From Bacillus sp. DTU_2020_1000418_1_SI_GHA_SEK_038 (GTDB lineage Bacteria > Bacillota > Bacilli > Bacillales > Cytobacillaceae), in the NCBI RefSeq assembly GCF_032341175.1, contig NZ_CP135435.1:4278001-4342000 (forward strand): a DNA stretch of 64,000 nt, given 5' to 3'. Shown here one piece after another: positions 1 through 9,232 of this stretch (within the stretch, counting starts at the first letter, position 1; every line of letters starts with the position of its first letter). The translations under genes and the position numbers were made by a program. The notes under the pieces are model-generated. The model was not told the DNA's origin and did no database searches. It saw only the letters and a program-made list of their open reading frames with translations.

Positions 1-2
1 AA

Positions 3-695
3 GAAACCATCACAGTAGATCCCGCTGTATTGCAGGACGATGTTCAGGCAGCTTCGTTGGAAAAAGGGGCTATGACCCCTGCTGAAAGGCTTGAGAACAG
101 CCGGGTCGTTTCTTTACTCATCGGGATTTTCGGACTAGTTTTCTTATTCTATTATTTCGCCACAAATGGATTTAAATTGAATCTAGATATCGTCAATTTC
201 TTATTCCTGTTCTTAGGCATTCTATTCCACGGAACACCAAAGCATTTCCTTGATGCCGTGCTGAATGCTGTAAAAGGAGCAAGCGGAATTATTGTTCAAT
301 TCCCTTTCTATGCGGGAATTATGGGCATGATGACAGCTTCCGGATTAGCTGCTGTCATTTCAAATGCCTTTGTATCGATTTCCAATGATTTTACGTTCCC
401 ATTCTTCGCTTTTATTAGTGCGGGAATTGTGAACGTCTTCGTTCCATCCGGGGGAGGACAATGGGCTGTTCAAGGACCGATCATGCTTGAAGCGGCTCAA
501 GTACTGAATGCCTCCATTCCGAAGACAGCCATGGCTGTCGCATGGGGAGACGCGTGGACGAACTTAATCCAGCCGTTCTGGGCCCTTCCTGCTCTGGCAA
601 TTGCCGGGCTGCGTGCAAAGGATATTATGGGCTATTGTGTGCTTACACTTGTTGTTACGGGAGTTATTATTTCAATTGGACTGACATTTTTCTAA
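3..695 (+). CDS. Short-chain fatty acid transporter, AtoE family (3' part)
   Basis: This is the C-terminal 230 codons of a membrane carrier; the frame is open to the left edge, so the true start lies outside the window. Several hydrophobic helices are visible, with Gly-rich loops typical of the AtoE/TIGR00366 short-chain fatty acid uptake family (PSGGGQWAVQGP near the middle, then a GDAWTNLIQPFWALP stretch). The family usually has about 440-470 residues, so roughly half is present. The likely role is proton-linked uptake of short-chain fatty acids such as acetoacetate or butyrate across the cytoplasmic membrane. A strong terminator follows the stop codon. Confidence 0.85.
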   Translation, partial: ETITVDPAVLQDDVQAASLEKGAMTPAERLENSRVVSLLIGIFGLVFLFYYFATNGFKLNLDIVNFLFLFLGILFHGTPKHFLDAVLNAVKGASGIIVQFPFYAGIMGMMTASGLAAVISNAFVSISNDFTFPFFAFISAGIVNVFVPSGGGQWAVQGPIMLEAAQVLNASIPKTAMAVAWGDAWTNLIQPFWALPALAIAGLRAKDIMGYCVLTLVVTGVIISIGLTFF

Positions 696-703
696 TAGAT
701 TTT

Positions 704-734
704 AAGGAGGATGAGCGATCATCCTCTTTTTTTC
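704..734 (+). terminator. Rho-independent terminator after the AtoE-like gene
   Basis: A perfect 8-bp stem GAGGATGA/TCATCCTC with loop GCGA, extendable by A-T and G-T pairs, is followed by seven T residues. Confidence 0.85.
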
Positions 735-885
735 TGTGTAAAACTAAATTCTGGGTTGCTGGTAGCCGCACATGATTGTTTTATTTAGTTTGATAATTAA
801 GACTTTGGGGTAAGTTATTGTTGTATTTACGGTTTTGCATTAAAATAAGCTTCTGTTAATAAATATTTAATAAAAGGTGATAGTT

Positions 886-2244
886 TTGAACGGTACAGCT
901 AGAAGAAAAACAGCTCCTGCAGATTATATAAAGTTCTTGATCCCATCACTTATTGGTATAAGCTTATTCATGGTACCGATTAAATTTGAGGGCGATATTA
1001 CAATTCCAATTGCCATTTTATCCGGGTGGATTCAAGGGGTTCTTGGTCCATACCTTCCGGCCATTATGGTATTTATTATCGTGTTTACGTTAATCGGGAC
1101 ATTGGCAGCTAAGATATTTCAGCCATTATTCATTGTTAAAAGTCCCTTTCTAAACAATTTATTAAACGTCCCGAAAGTATGGGCTATTGCTAGAATATTA
1201 GGCGGAATTTTCGCAGTTATGACCTTGTTTAAAATCGGGCCGGAATTTATTTGGTCTGAAAATACAGGGGGATTATTATTAAATGACTTGCTTCCTATTC
1301 TTTTTTCAGTCTTTTTGTTTGCTGGGTTATTTCTCCCTTTGCTATTAAACTTTGGACTGCTTGAGTTCTTTGGAACAATGTTTACGAAAATTATGCGTCC
1401 CATTTTTAAGCTTCCCGGGAGGTCTTCCATCGATTGTGCAGCTTCATGGCTTGGAGACGGGACGATTGGCGTTTTGTTAACGAGTAAGCAGTATGAAGAA
1501 GGGTATTATACGAAGAAGGAAGCCGCGATTATTGGGACAACCTTTTCTGTCGTATCCATTACATTTAGTTTAGTTGTCATTTCACAGGTAAATTTAGCTC
1601 ATATGTTTGTTCCTTTTTATGCAACTGTGACACTATCTGGGCTAATAGCTGCGATTATCTGCCCGAGAATCCCGCCTCTTTCCAGAAAGCCGGAAACGTT
1701 TTACAGGGAGCAGGTGAAGGAGCTTGATGAAACGGTCCCTAACGGCTATACGTCATTTAGCTGGGGACTCCTCCAGGCAGTAGATAAAGCCCGAACGAAT
1801 CAAAGTGTAAGAAGCTTCTTTGAACAGGGATTAAAGAATATTCTTGATATGTGGATGGGTGTTGCGCCGATTGTCATGGCACTTGGAACGCTGGCACTCG
1901 TATTGGCAGAATACACTCCTGTTTTTAAAATTCTAGGATTGCCTTTCATTCCATTGCTTGAACTTATGCAGGTTCCTGAGGCAAGGGCGGCTTCAGAAAC
2001 ATTGGTTGTCGGATTTGCCGATATGTTTCTTCCTTCAGTCATTGGAGCGTCCATTGAAAGCGATATGACCCGCTTTATCATTGCAAGCGTCTCTGTGACT
2101 CAGCTGATTTATATGTCCGAGGTCGGAGGATTGCTGCTCGGTTCTAAGATTCCAGTTTCACTTAAGGATCTGTTCATTATTTTCTTAGAAAGAACACTTA
2201 TTACCTTGCCAGTGATTGTTCTGGCTGCTCATATTATTTTCTAA
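886..2244 (+). CDS. YjiH family membrane protein (nucleoside-recognition/Gate domain)
   Basis: A polytopic membrane protein of about 452 residues with 9-10 hydrophobic segments. It resembles the YjiH family, which carries the nucleoside recognition (Gate) domain; the conserved block around DCAASWLGDGTIGVLL supports this. The substrate is not established for the family. I choose TTG at 886 because AAAAGGTGA ends 5 bases before it; the in-frame GTG at 877 overlaps that Shine-Dalgarno site. The gene stands alone, between the terminator of the AtoE-like gene and its own strong terminator. Confidence 0.8.
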   Translation: MNGTARRKTAPADYIKFLIPSLIGISLFMVPIKFEGDITIPIAILSGWIQGVLGPYLPAIMVFIIVFTLIGTLAAKIFQPLFIVKSPFLNNLLNVPKVWAIARILGGIFAVMTLFKIGPEFIWSENTGGLLLNDLLPILFSVFLFAGLFLPLLLNFGLLEFFGTMFTKIMRPIFKLPGRSSIDCAASWLGDGTIGVLLTSKQYEEGYYTKKEAAIIGTTFSVVSITFSLVVISQVNLAHMFVPFYATVTLSGLIAAIICPRIPPLSRKPETFYREQVKELDETVPNGYTSFSWGLLQAVDKARTNQSVRSFFEQGLKNILDMWMGVAPIVMALGTLALVLAEYTPVFKILGLPFIPLLELMQVPEARAASETLVVGFADMFLPSVIGASIESDMTRFIIASVSVTQLIYMSEVGGLLLGSKIPVSLKDLFIIFLERTLITLPVIVLAAHIIF

Positions 2245-2246
2245 TT

Positions 2247-2279
2247 GAAAAGACGGACCTGTGGAGGTCCGTCTTTTTT
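2247..2279 (+). terminator. Rho-independent terminator after the YjiH-like gene
   Basis: Perfect stem AAAAGACGGACCT / AGGTCCGTCTTTT with loop GTGG and a T6 tract. Confidence 0.9.
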
Positions 2280-2350
2280 GCCCTTCAAATGTCCTTTCCA
2301 GGCGTACAAATTCAATTATACTATCCACAGATGGTGCCTGGCACCGGACT

Positions 2351-2809
2351 TTAGAAGCACTGGAAGGAGCGGATGCTGCGCAGGTCTGTTCCGTAGTATA
2401 CCCAGCGGTTGCGTCTCCAGCGCCAGCCGGCAACGGAATTCCGTCCGACAAAGACTGGATAGAACCAGAAGCTCCGGCCATTTTCAAGCCAAATATAAGT
2501 ATAACGGAATAAACATCCTCTTATTCCTCCTGGATCCACTGCAAATGTAGTAAATTGCTGCATTTGCGGTGTGAAGGATGGCGGCGGGGATGATGGAGGG
2601 CCACCTTGCTGGCCTGGCGGGAATCCTGGCTGTTGACCTGGTGGAAATCCCGGCTGTTGGCCTGGTGGAAATCCTGGTTGCTGGCCTGGTGGGAAACCTC
2701 CTGGCGGGTATCCCGGAGGTCCAAATCCCCCGCCCGGAAATATTCTGTCATCAATAGCATATGGCTCTACATTGTAAGGAAATGAATAGGGATAGTATCT
2801 GTAATCCAT
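2351..2809 (-). CDS. Pro/Gly/Gln repeat protein of unknown function
   Basis: A protein of about 152 residues. The N-terminus is Tyr/Pro-rich. It is followed by about four tandem copies of an 8-residue unit PPGQQPGF (roughly residues 38-70), and then by a Trp/Arg-rich C-terminal domain of about 60 residues (RYTYIWLENGRSFWFYP, later WRWRRNRWVYYG). There is no signal peptide or membrane helix. Proteins of this composition in Bacilli are often spore or surface associated, but I do not recognise a named family and this is only an inference. Start: GAGGAGAT lies 10-12 bases before the ATG at 2809; the ATG at 2830 overlaps that ribosome site. Confidence 0.7.
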   Translation of the reverse strand: MDYRYYPYSFPYNVEPYAIDDRIFPGGGFGPPGYPPGGFPPGQQPGFPPGQQPGFPPGQQPGFPPGQQGGPPSSPPPSFTPQMQQFTTFAVDPGGIRGCLFRYTYIWLENGRSFWFYPVFVGRNSVAGWRWRRNRWVYYGTDLRSIRSFQCF

Positions 2810-2983
2810 AAATTTTGTATCTCCTCTCATTTTACATTCCTTTTAATGTATGCAAAACGCCTACTTTGGTGTTTGACTCTTTAGTTCATTTGTAAGTGAG
2901 CCTTAATAAAGCAACAATCTTAGCATTTAGGGGATTAAATGAAAAGAAGGAATAAATCAAAAAAACTATTAACCTCACAACTT

Positions 2984-4081
2984 TTATTTTCCTTTAGACA
3001 TTTGTAGAATTTCAGCCCTGATATCATTACGCAGCCGGTCAACTATTTTAAAGTCCATGGCACTAATATATATTTTTTCTAATTCCTCACGCTGTGCTTT
3101 TGCCTGAGCTAAATAGGAAATGGCCTCTTTCATTTTTGCCTTATATTGTCCGCTAATTTCTTTAATTTGTTCAGCAAAAATTTCATCCGTTCCCGGTGTG
3201 ACAATGATTTCATACGTATCGATGATTTCATCTCCTGACCGATCTGGAAAGTATTCATGTGGACTCGTGCTGTCGAAAATCGCCAGACCTAGCTCGCGAA
3301 ATATCAACATATCAAGACTGTGCGGGTCAAATCCGCAATGGTAAATTTCAAGATCGAACCCTCTTTTTTCACCCTCAGCAGCCAGTTTCCTTAGCATAGT
3401 AGACTTTCCAGTACCCGCGCGCCCCTTTACGAAATAGCGTTTAGGAAGGCCCTCTGTCAGATTTTGGACAAAATCAACTGCCCCAATGGGAGTGGCTGCT
3501 CCAAGGAAGCGATGCTTAACATTGGAAGCCTTATTTAATTGCATGTTTCCAAAGAATTCCTTTAACAGCTTATTTGTAAGCTGATCCGCTTTTGCAAAAT
3601 CCATATTTTCTATATAAATGTTTTCCCATTTATCATGAATTTTCAGTGCTTCTGCCAATTTACTATACGCCATTTCAAAGGAACGGCTTACTCGCTCATT
3701 GATTTGTGTAATTTCCTCTTTTCGCTCTGCCAAAGCCTTTGAATCCCAGGCCTCACCTAGATTGACATATTCCTCCACGGCACCCGGTGTATTCGGTTCA
3801 ATGACATGAGGAGCTGTTCCATCAACAATTCCCACCTTCAGAGCGGGAATAATGACACCATCAATCGAGTTATTGTCCGATGAGCAGTGGATATACTCCA
3901 GATCATATCCCTTCTCTGCCCATTCCGACCCAACGGCTTTCATAAGAGAGGACTTTCCCGTTCCAGGACCGCCTTTTAAGATGAATAATCGTTCAAGTCC
4001 TTGCAGGTTAGACTCAAACAAGCTGTAAAAACCACGTGCTGTATTTCCGCCGCCATAGTAATTTAAAATTTTTCCAGCCAC
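2984..4081 (-). CDS. Double P-loop ATPase, PRK06851 family
   Basis: A soluble protein of about 365 residues made of two tandem P-loop NTPase halves. The first Walker A is GGPGTGKSS near residue 36 and the second is GRAGTGKST near residue 222. Each is followed by a similar acidic or aromatic motif (EYIHCSSD, EIYHCGFDP), so the halves look like an ancient duplication. The family is known from spore-forming Firmicutes and has no assigned function that I know of. I prefer the GTG at 4081, with AAAGGA about 9 bases upstream; the in-frame ATG at 4105 has no well-spaced ribosome site. It is a single-gene unit. Confidence 0.75.
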   Translation of the reverse strand: MAGKILNYYGGGNTARGFYSLFESNLQGLERLFILKGGPGTGKSSLMKAVGSEWAEKGYDLEYIHCSSDNNSIDGVIIPALKVGIVDGTAPHVIEPNTPGAVEEYVNLGEAWDSKALAERKEEITQINERVSRSFEMAYSKLAEALKIHDKWENIYIENMDFAKADQLTNKLLKEFFGNMQLNKASNVKHRFLGAATPIGAVDFVQNLTEGLPKRYFVKGRAGTGKSTMLRKLAAEGEKRGFDLEIYHCGFDPHSLDMLIFRELGLAIFDSTSPHEYFPDRSGDEIIDTYEIIVTPGTDEIFAEQIKEISGQYKAKMKEAISYLAQAKAQREELEKIYISAMDFKIVDRLRNDIRAEILQMSKGK

Positions 4082-4105
4082 AATTACACGTCCTTTCCCG
4101 TTCAT

Positions 4106-4347
4106 TAGCCTGAATTGTTTTCACCTTTACCATATGCAATTGGGGGGTGATGGGTGAATGCCTATAGAGAGTAGAGCAATTTCCCATAAGTTAGAAGTTC
4201 AAAGGGGATTTCTCTAACGGAGCTTGGGGGTTCTTAGCCTCTAAACACTTACATTGAACAGCTCTATGTTAGGTTTTTTCTCTCCCTCGATAAAAAAACA
4301 CCACAGCAACATGTCTGTGGGAAAAATTATTAAATCATTATAAGATT
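4106..4347. other. Intergenic gap before the YbaK gene terminator
   Basis: Apart from the terminator at 4291-4320 I see no gene or clear regulatory element here. Confidence 0.5.
4291..4320 (-). terminator. Terminator of the YbaK gene
   Basis: Reading the minus strand, a CCACAG/CTGTGG stem with an 8-base loop is followed by TGTTTTTTTA. Confidence 0.75.
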
Positions 4348-4827
4348 TCATTCCTTACCAATATCCACTAGCTTTGCTTGAATGACCTTGATCAAATCCT
4401 CAATCCCAATTTCTATCTGAGCACCAATTTTGCCTCCGCTCACAATAATTCTCTCTAACCCGGATGCTTGAATATCAATAAAGCTTGGATATTGCTTTTT
4501 CATGCCAACAGGTGAACAGCCGCCGCGGATATAGCCTGTCAGTGCTTGAATATCCTTGACGGCAATCATTTCGATTTTCTTTTCTCCTGCTGCTTTGGCA
4601 GCTTTCTTTAAATCTAGCTCTGCCTCGACCGGAATAATAAACACATAAGTTTGTTTGCTGGTCCCATGTGCGACCAGTGTTTTATAAACTTCTCTCGGCT
4701 TTCTATTAATTTTCTGCGCTACTGCGACACCGTCAATTTTTCCATCTTGATTATCATAGGTGATTAAATCGTATTTTACTTTTTTCGAATCGAGAATGCG
4801 CATGGCATTCGTTTTCCCTTGTGCCAT
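4348..4827 (-). CDS. ybaK: Cys-tRNA(Pro) deacylase YbaK/EbsC
   Basis: About 159 residues, normal length for YbaK. This trans-editing enzyme hydrolyses Cys-tRNA(Pro) formed by prolyl-tRNA synthetase errors in the cytoplasm. The conserved GYIRGGCSPVGMKK block and the active-site lysine region after PVEAELDLKK are present. Of two adjacent ATG codons, the second (4827) is chosen because AAGGAG lies 7 bases before it. The gene is monocistronic: the alpha-glucosidase gene upstream ends 47 bases away on the same strand and a terminator lies downstream. Confidence 0.9.
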   Translation of the reverse strand: MAQGKTNAMRILDSKKVKYDLITYDNQDGKIDGVAVAQKINRKPREVYKTLVAHGTSKQTYVFIIPVEAELDLKKAAKAAGEKKIEMIAVKDIQALTGYIRGGCSPVGMKKQYPSFIDIQASGLERIIVSGGKIGAQIEIGIEDLIKVIQAKLVDIGKE

Positions 4828-4874
4828 CATCGTGCTCCTTACGGAAGTTTTTCCTCTATTTTATCACTTTCGCC

Positions 4875-6548
4875 TCAAGAAACGGAACAAACCAAATACA
4901 CGCGCGCTTCATATGGTTTAAAGGAAAACAAGTATTGCGGGCCGTGATTTTCCACTGAATAATTTTGCAAAAGAAGCTGATCCGATCCCAGAATCCATTT
5001 ATCAATCTGAAAATTCGCCTGCTGATCTGACAAATTTGTGAGAACCACCGCTTTTTTATCCTTATACGTCCGTGTATAGGCAAAAACTTGCTTATTCTCC
5101 TCTAAGATTAAGTCATACTGACCATAACTAAACACATCATTCTGTTTCTTCAACCGAATCATTTTTCTATAAAAAGAAAGAACCGACCCTTCATCCCGCA
5201 GCTGCGTCTCTACATTCAAATCTTTATAATTTGGATTAACCTTCATCCATGGCTGTACAATGCTAAATCCGGCATTGTCACCCGCTGACCACTGCATCGG
5301 TGTGCGGCTATTATCACGCGAGGAGGCCCAAATGAGCTTCATGATTTCCAGGTGACTGAATCCCTCACTTTGCTTCTTTTTATAGAGGTTTTTCGTTGCC
5401 ACATCATCATAATCATCAATGGAAGAAAAACAAACATTCGTCATGCCGATTTCCTGCCCTTGATAAATAAATGGCGTCCCTTTCATGAAGAAATACATTG
5501 CTCCAAAGGCTGTCGCACTTTCACGCCAGTATTTCCGGTCATCCCCCCAGGTTGAAACCACACGCGGTTTATCATGGTTTTCAATAAACAACGCATTCCA
5601 TCCATCCTTCTCTAAACTCTTTTGCCATTTCGTCAGTACCTTTTTCAATTCAACAATATCAAGCTTTGCATCCTTTTCTTCCGGGTCCCAAAGTCCAAGA
5701 TGCTCAAATTGAAAAACCATATCCATGACGCCCTGCTTTGATCCTACCCATTCCCCCGCATCCCCAACCGTCACTCCGTTTGCTTCCCCAACTGTCATCA
5801 CATCCCATTTTCCATAAGTCCGCTCCTTAAACTCCTTCAAAAACGCATGAATCCCCTTTTGATTCAAATGCATCGGGAAAGACGGGACATACTTTAATTT
5901 CTTTGGATTAGGCAAATTGGGTAGACCCGCTCGCTTTTTAATATGGCTAATCGCATCAATCCGAAAGCCATCAATCCCCTTCTGAATCCACCAATTAACG
6001 ATTTCATACAGTGCTTCGCGAACTTCCCTATTCTCCCAGTTTAAATCTGGCTGCTTAACTGAAAATAGGTGGAGATAGTATTGCTTTGTCTTATCATCAT
6101 ATTCCCACGCCGAACCGCCAAAAACACTTTCCCAGTTATTCGGCTCACGCCCATTTTTTCCATCACGCCAAATATACCAATCTCTCTTCGGATGACTTTT
6201 TGAGAACCTAGATTCAATAAACCAAGGATGTTCATCACTTGTATGATTGAGAACAAGATCAATGATTAACTTCATGCCTCGTGTGTGTACCTCTTCCAGA
6301 AGCTGATCAAAATCACTCATTGTCCCGAAGTCTTCCATAATATCCTGATAATCTGAAATATCATAGCCATTATCATCATTTGGCGATTTAAACATCGGAC
6401 ATATCCATACGGCATCCACACCTAATTGCTGGATATAGTCAAGTTTTTGTATGGTCCCCTGCAGATCGCCAATCCCATCACCATTCGAATCCTGGAAGCT
6501 CCGCGGATAAATTTGATAGACAACTGCTTCCTTCCACCATTCGTTCAT
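4875..6548 (-). CDS. Alpha-glucosidase, GH13 family (oligo-1,6/alpha-1,4 type)
   Basis: 557 residues, normal length for the MalL/AglA group. It hydrolyses terminal alpha-glucosidic bonds of short oligosaccharides in the cytoplasm. GH13 motifs are in order: DLVLNHTSDEHPWF (about 97-110), GFRIDAISHI with nucleophile D198, TVGEANGV with acid/base E255, and ENHDKPR with transition-state stabiliser D326. The GEANGV motif fits the alpha-glucosidase group better than trehalose-6-phosphate hydrolase, which usually has a different residue pair after the Glu. No sugar transporter or regulator is adjacent, so the substrate is inferred. The name malL would be plausible but is not certain. Confidence 0.88.
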   Translation of the reverse strand: MNEWWKEAVVYQIYPRSFQDSNGDGIGDLQGTIQKLDYIQQLGVDAVWICPMFKSPNDDNGYDISDYQDIMEDFGTMSDFDQLLEEVHTRGMKLIIDLVLNHTSDEHPWFIESRFSKSHPKRDWYIWRDGKNGREPNNWESVFGGSAWEYDDKTKQYYLHLFSVKQPDLNWENREVREALYEIVNWWIQKGIDGFRIDAISHIKKRAGLPNLPNPKKLKYVPSFPMHLNQKGIHAFLKEFKERTYGKWDVMTVGEANGVTVGDAGEWVGSKQGVMDMVFQFEHLGLWDPEEKDAKLDIVELKKVLTKWQKSLEKDGWNALFIENHDKPRVVSTWGDDRKYWRESATAFGAMYFFMKGTPFIYQGQEIGMTNVCFSSIDDYDDVATKNLYKKKQSEGFSHLEIMKLIWASSRDNSRTPMQWSAGDNAGFSIVQPWMKVNPNYKDLNVETQLRDEGSVLSFYRKMIRLKKQNDVFSYGQYDLILEENKQVFAYTRTYKDKKAVVLTNLSDQQANFQIDKWILGSDQLLLQNYSVENHGPQYLFSFKPYEARVYLVCSVS

Positions 6549-6974
6549 GCTGTAGCACCCTCTCTTTCCATTAGTTTAACCAAGAGAGTTAGATAACTGT
6601 AACCCCTTCTTAACCTTTTATTCTTTGATTTAAGCTATGATCTAAAGAGGTGCGGTTTAGATTCTCCTTAACGCCACTTTCCTGGCGTATTGGTATATAT
6701 TTTTAAAATAAAAATCTCCTTACCTATTTTATTGAAAAGATCTGGGTTTATGATTTTCCTATACGTATAAAGGATCATTAAATTCTTAGCATAGAAAAGG
6801 AATAGTGGCATTTATATGATTCCCTTGTAAAAAATGGTATTATATTGTTGTGTGGCTTTTGTACTAAAAAGCAAATGAATGCAACCAAGAGTTTCATCTT
6901 CCTAATCCTTTCATTACCTACATAAAATCCTGTAACTATTGAAGGAATGAATAAATCATTATTAAGGAGTATTC
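6549..6974. other. Divergent intergenic region, alpha-glucosidase / histidine kinase
   Basis: AT-rich, 426 bp. It holds a short hairpin ACGCCA/TGGCGT (6671-6688) and a TATACGTATA palindrome near 6760. Promoters for both flanking genes must lie here, but I cannot pick convincing -35/-10 pairs. Confidence 0.4.
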
Positions 6975-8399
6975 ATGATGATGAATCAAATTAATTTAGA
7001 TAATCAGTTATTATTCATCCATGCCTTTGAACATGCAGGAATAGGAATGGCACTCATTTCATTGGATGGAAAAATAGTAAAAGTGAATCAGTCTTTATGT
7101 GACAGTTTGGGTTATGAAGAAAATGAATTTTTACAATTAAATATTTTGGACATCCTTCCTCCAGAGGAAGCTGAAATAGATCATCATATTGTTCGAGTCC
7201 TTTCCGAAGGGAAAAGAAATTCCTATCAAATAGAAAGACGTTATATCCATAAGAACCAACATTATATTTGGGCTATAATGAGTGTTTCATTAGTGAGGGA
7301 TAAGGACGGCAGCCCTCTATTCTATATCAGTCAGATTCAGAATATCTCTGCCCGAAAGTTAGCCGAAGAAAAGCTGCGTGAAAGTGAGGGCAGATATCAC
7401 CGCTTAGTGGAGGAATCACCTGATGGCGTTATTATATTAAAAGATGAAAAATGTATGTTTATTAATTCAACAGGGATCGAGATGCTTGGACTGCAGCATA
7501 AAGAAAGTATTATCGGGAGATCCATTTATGACTTTATGTTATTTCAGGACCATGAGCGTTTTAAAAAGCGTAATCTGCATATTCATTCTGTTGGCCCTTT
7601 TGAAAAGAAATTCATTCGCATGGATGGAAAGATCATACATGTTGAACTAAAAACAATTCCAACGATCTATGAAAATAACCAGGCAGTCCATATGATTATG
7701 CGCGATATCAGTGAAAGACAAAAAACCCAGGAACTAATGATTAATTCCGAAAAGCTCACAATCGCTGGCCAATTGGCGGCCGGAATTGCACATGAGGTCA
7801 GAAATCCTCTAACAGCTATTAAAGGCTTCTTTCAAATGATGGAAGGCGATTTAAAGAAAAATAAAATATACTTCGATGTCATCCACTCAGAAATTAATCG
7901 AATTGAAACCATTCTAAATGAGCTATTATGGCTGGCTAAGCCCCAAGAATCAAAATTTGTTCAGAAGAATATTGGGGTTGTACTAAACCATGTCCTCACC
8001 TTATTAGAAACCCAAACGAATTTAAATAACATCCAAATCATAAAGAATATTGAACAACATCTGCCCGCTATTAATTGTGATGAAAACAAATTAAAGCAAG
8101 TGTTTATCAATTTTCTCAAAAATGCAATTGAGGCCATGTCCCAGGGCGGCACCATACATATTGATATTCGAAAGCAGGATCCAGACTGGATTATGATTCA
8201 GATCACCGATGAGGGGTCAGGTATCCCCGAACATTTACTTACACGAGTCGGGGAGCCATTTTTTACAACGAAGAAGAAGGGAACGGGGCTAGGCTTAATG
8301 ATCTGCAAAAATATAATCTCTGAACATAAAGGAGAAATAATGATCGAGAGTTCACCCAAAGGAACCCTCGTCAAAATCCTATTGCCGTATACTAGATAA
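6975..8399 (+). CDS. PAS-PAS sensor histidine kinase, sporulation-kinase-like
   Basis: 474 residues with no membrane helix, so a cytoplasmic sensor. Two PAS domains (about 12-128 and 138-248) precede a HisKA domain with H273 in GIAHEVRNPLTAIKGF. The HATPase_c domain has its N-box at FINFLKNAIEAM (N383), G1 DEGSGIP and G2 GTGLGL. The H-box wording is typical of the Bacillus KinA-KinE family that feeds phosphate into Spo0F, and no response regulator is adjacent, which fits an orphan phosphorelay kinase. Three ATG codons in a row follow AAGGAGT; the first or second is the start. The phosphorelay role is inferred. Confidence 0.85.
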   Translation: MMMNQINLDNQLLFIHAFEHAGIGMALISLDGKIVKVNQSLCDSLGYEENEFLQLNILDILPPEEAEIDHHIVRVLSEGKRNSYQIERRYIHKNQHYIWAIMSVSLVRDKDGSPLFYISQIQNISARKLAEEKLRESEGRYHRLVEESPDGVIILKDEKCMFINSTGIEMLGLQHKESIIGRSIYDFMLFQDHERFKKRNLHIHSVGPFEKKFIRMDGKIIHVELKTIPTIYENNQAVHMIMRDISERQKTQELMINSEKLTIAGQLAAGIAHEVRNPLTAIKGFFQMMEGDLKKNKIYFDVIHSEINRIETILNELLWLAKPQESKFVQKNIGVVLNHVLTLLETQTNLNNIQIIKNIEQHLPAINCDENKLKQVFINFLKNAIEAMSQGGTIHIDIRKQDPDWIMIQITDEGSGIPEHLLTRVGEPFFTTKKKGTGLGLMICKNIISEHKGEIMIESSPKGTLVKILLPYTR

Positions 8400-8400
8400 T

Positions 8401-8436
8401 TAAAGCAGGAGGTCTCCCCCTCCTGCTTCGTTTATT
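8401..8436. terminator. Bidirectional terminator between kinase and thioesterase genes
   Basis: Stem AAGCAGGAGG/CCTCCTGCTT with loop TCTCCC between two convergent genes. The T tract is short on both sides. Confidence 0.65.
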
Positions 8437-8921
8437 TATTCCGTTTTGGCAAAAGTGCTGGGCATAACAACTGCGACAACTTCACCGCGAGCACATACAG
8501 TATCATTTGCAAACACTTCGATGTCAACCTTCCACTTTTTCGGATGTATTTCTGTTACAGTCCCTATTGCTTTTAACGGGATGCCTTGAGGGGTCGGTTT
8601 AAGAAAATCAACCTTTAAGGAGCCCGTTACAAATCGCGGCGGCTCCGCTCCATCTCCAACCTCATGGCCATTTTTACGGTGCAAAGCCAATGCGGCAGAT
8701 CCTGTTCCGTGACAGTCAATGAGGGATGCAATTAAACCTCCATAAACAAACCCCGGAATGGCAGTATGTTCTTCTTCAGGTGAATACACTGTTACTGTCT
8801 TTTCCCCTAGCCAGCCCGTTCTAAAATGGTGGCCGTTCTCGTTTAAGCGGCCACAGCCATAACACCAGGCAAAGTCATCCGGATAAATATCTTGAACTGC
8901 TTGAAGTACATTATCTTCCAT
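8436..8921 (-). CDS. PaaI-family hotdog-fold thioesterase
   Basis: 161 residues with the single hotdog fold of PaaI-type acyl-CoA thioesterases. The region GFVYGGLIASLIDCHGTGSA (about 57-76) corresponds to the HGG active-site helix, here with Tyr-Gly-Gly, and LKVDFLKPTP marks the following strand. The Cys-rich start (WCYGCGRLN) is common in this subgroup. The acyl-CoA substrate cannot be read from the sequence. A cre-like site lies 46 bp upstream of the start. GGGGGAGAAGG precedes the ATG. Confidence 0.8.
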   Translation of the reverse strand: MEDNVLQAVQDIYPDDFAWCYGCGRLNENGHHFRTGWLGEKTVTVYSPEEEHTAIPGFVYGGLIASLIDCHGTGSAALALHRKNGHEVGDGAEPPRFVTGSLKVDFLKPTPQGIPLKAIGTVTEIHPKKWKVDIEVFANDTVCARGEVVAVVMPSTFAKTE

Positions 8922-8966
8922 TCCTTCTCCCCCTTTTCACAATATTATATAGTATAAGGCAATATC

Positions 8967-8983
8967 AAGGAAGCGCTTACAAT
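8967..8983. promoter_or_regulatory. cre-like site (CcpA)
   Basis: AAGGAAGCGCTTACAAT matches the Bacillus cre consensus WTGNAARCGNWWWCAWW with one mismatch. It lies 46 bp upstream of the thioesterase start and 250 bp before the first POT gene, so the thioesterase is the more likely target. Confidence 0.5.
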
Positions 8984-9178
8984 TCATTGCTGTAGGAATA
9001 TCTAATTCTGGGAATGAGCGCGAGCTTGCTCAACTTTTAACAATCTTCTTAAAATACCTCAGTTCCGTCAGAATTCATTTATTATTTTAAAAAAACTTTT
9101 TTATTCTAAATAAACTTTGGAATTGATTGATTTTATGCGATTTTCATTTGAGTTTCCTCATTTTACAAAAAATTGTTT

Positions 9179-9208
9179 TTGACAGTTTTAATTTCTAAAA
9201 AGTATTAT
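9179..9208 (+). promoter_or_regulatory. SigA-type promoter of the first POT gene
   Basis: TTGACA (9179-9184), an 18-bp spacer, then TATTAT (9203-9208). AAGGAGG follows at 9219-9225 and ATG at 9233. The rest of the 310-bp gap shows no further feature apart from the cre-like site. Confidence 0.75.
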
Positions 9209-9232
9209 GGTATAACATAAGGAGGTTTTTTT

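Noticed and set aside
2333..2345. GGTGCCTGGCACC palindrome, with a similar GGTGCCTGCCAC at 39366
   Set aside because: Two short partial matches are too few to call a repeat family from this window.
6671..6688. ACGCCA/TGGCGT hairpin in the kinase leader
   Set aside because: The stem is short, has no T tract, and matches no riboswitch I know.
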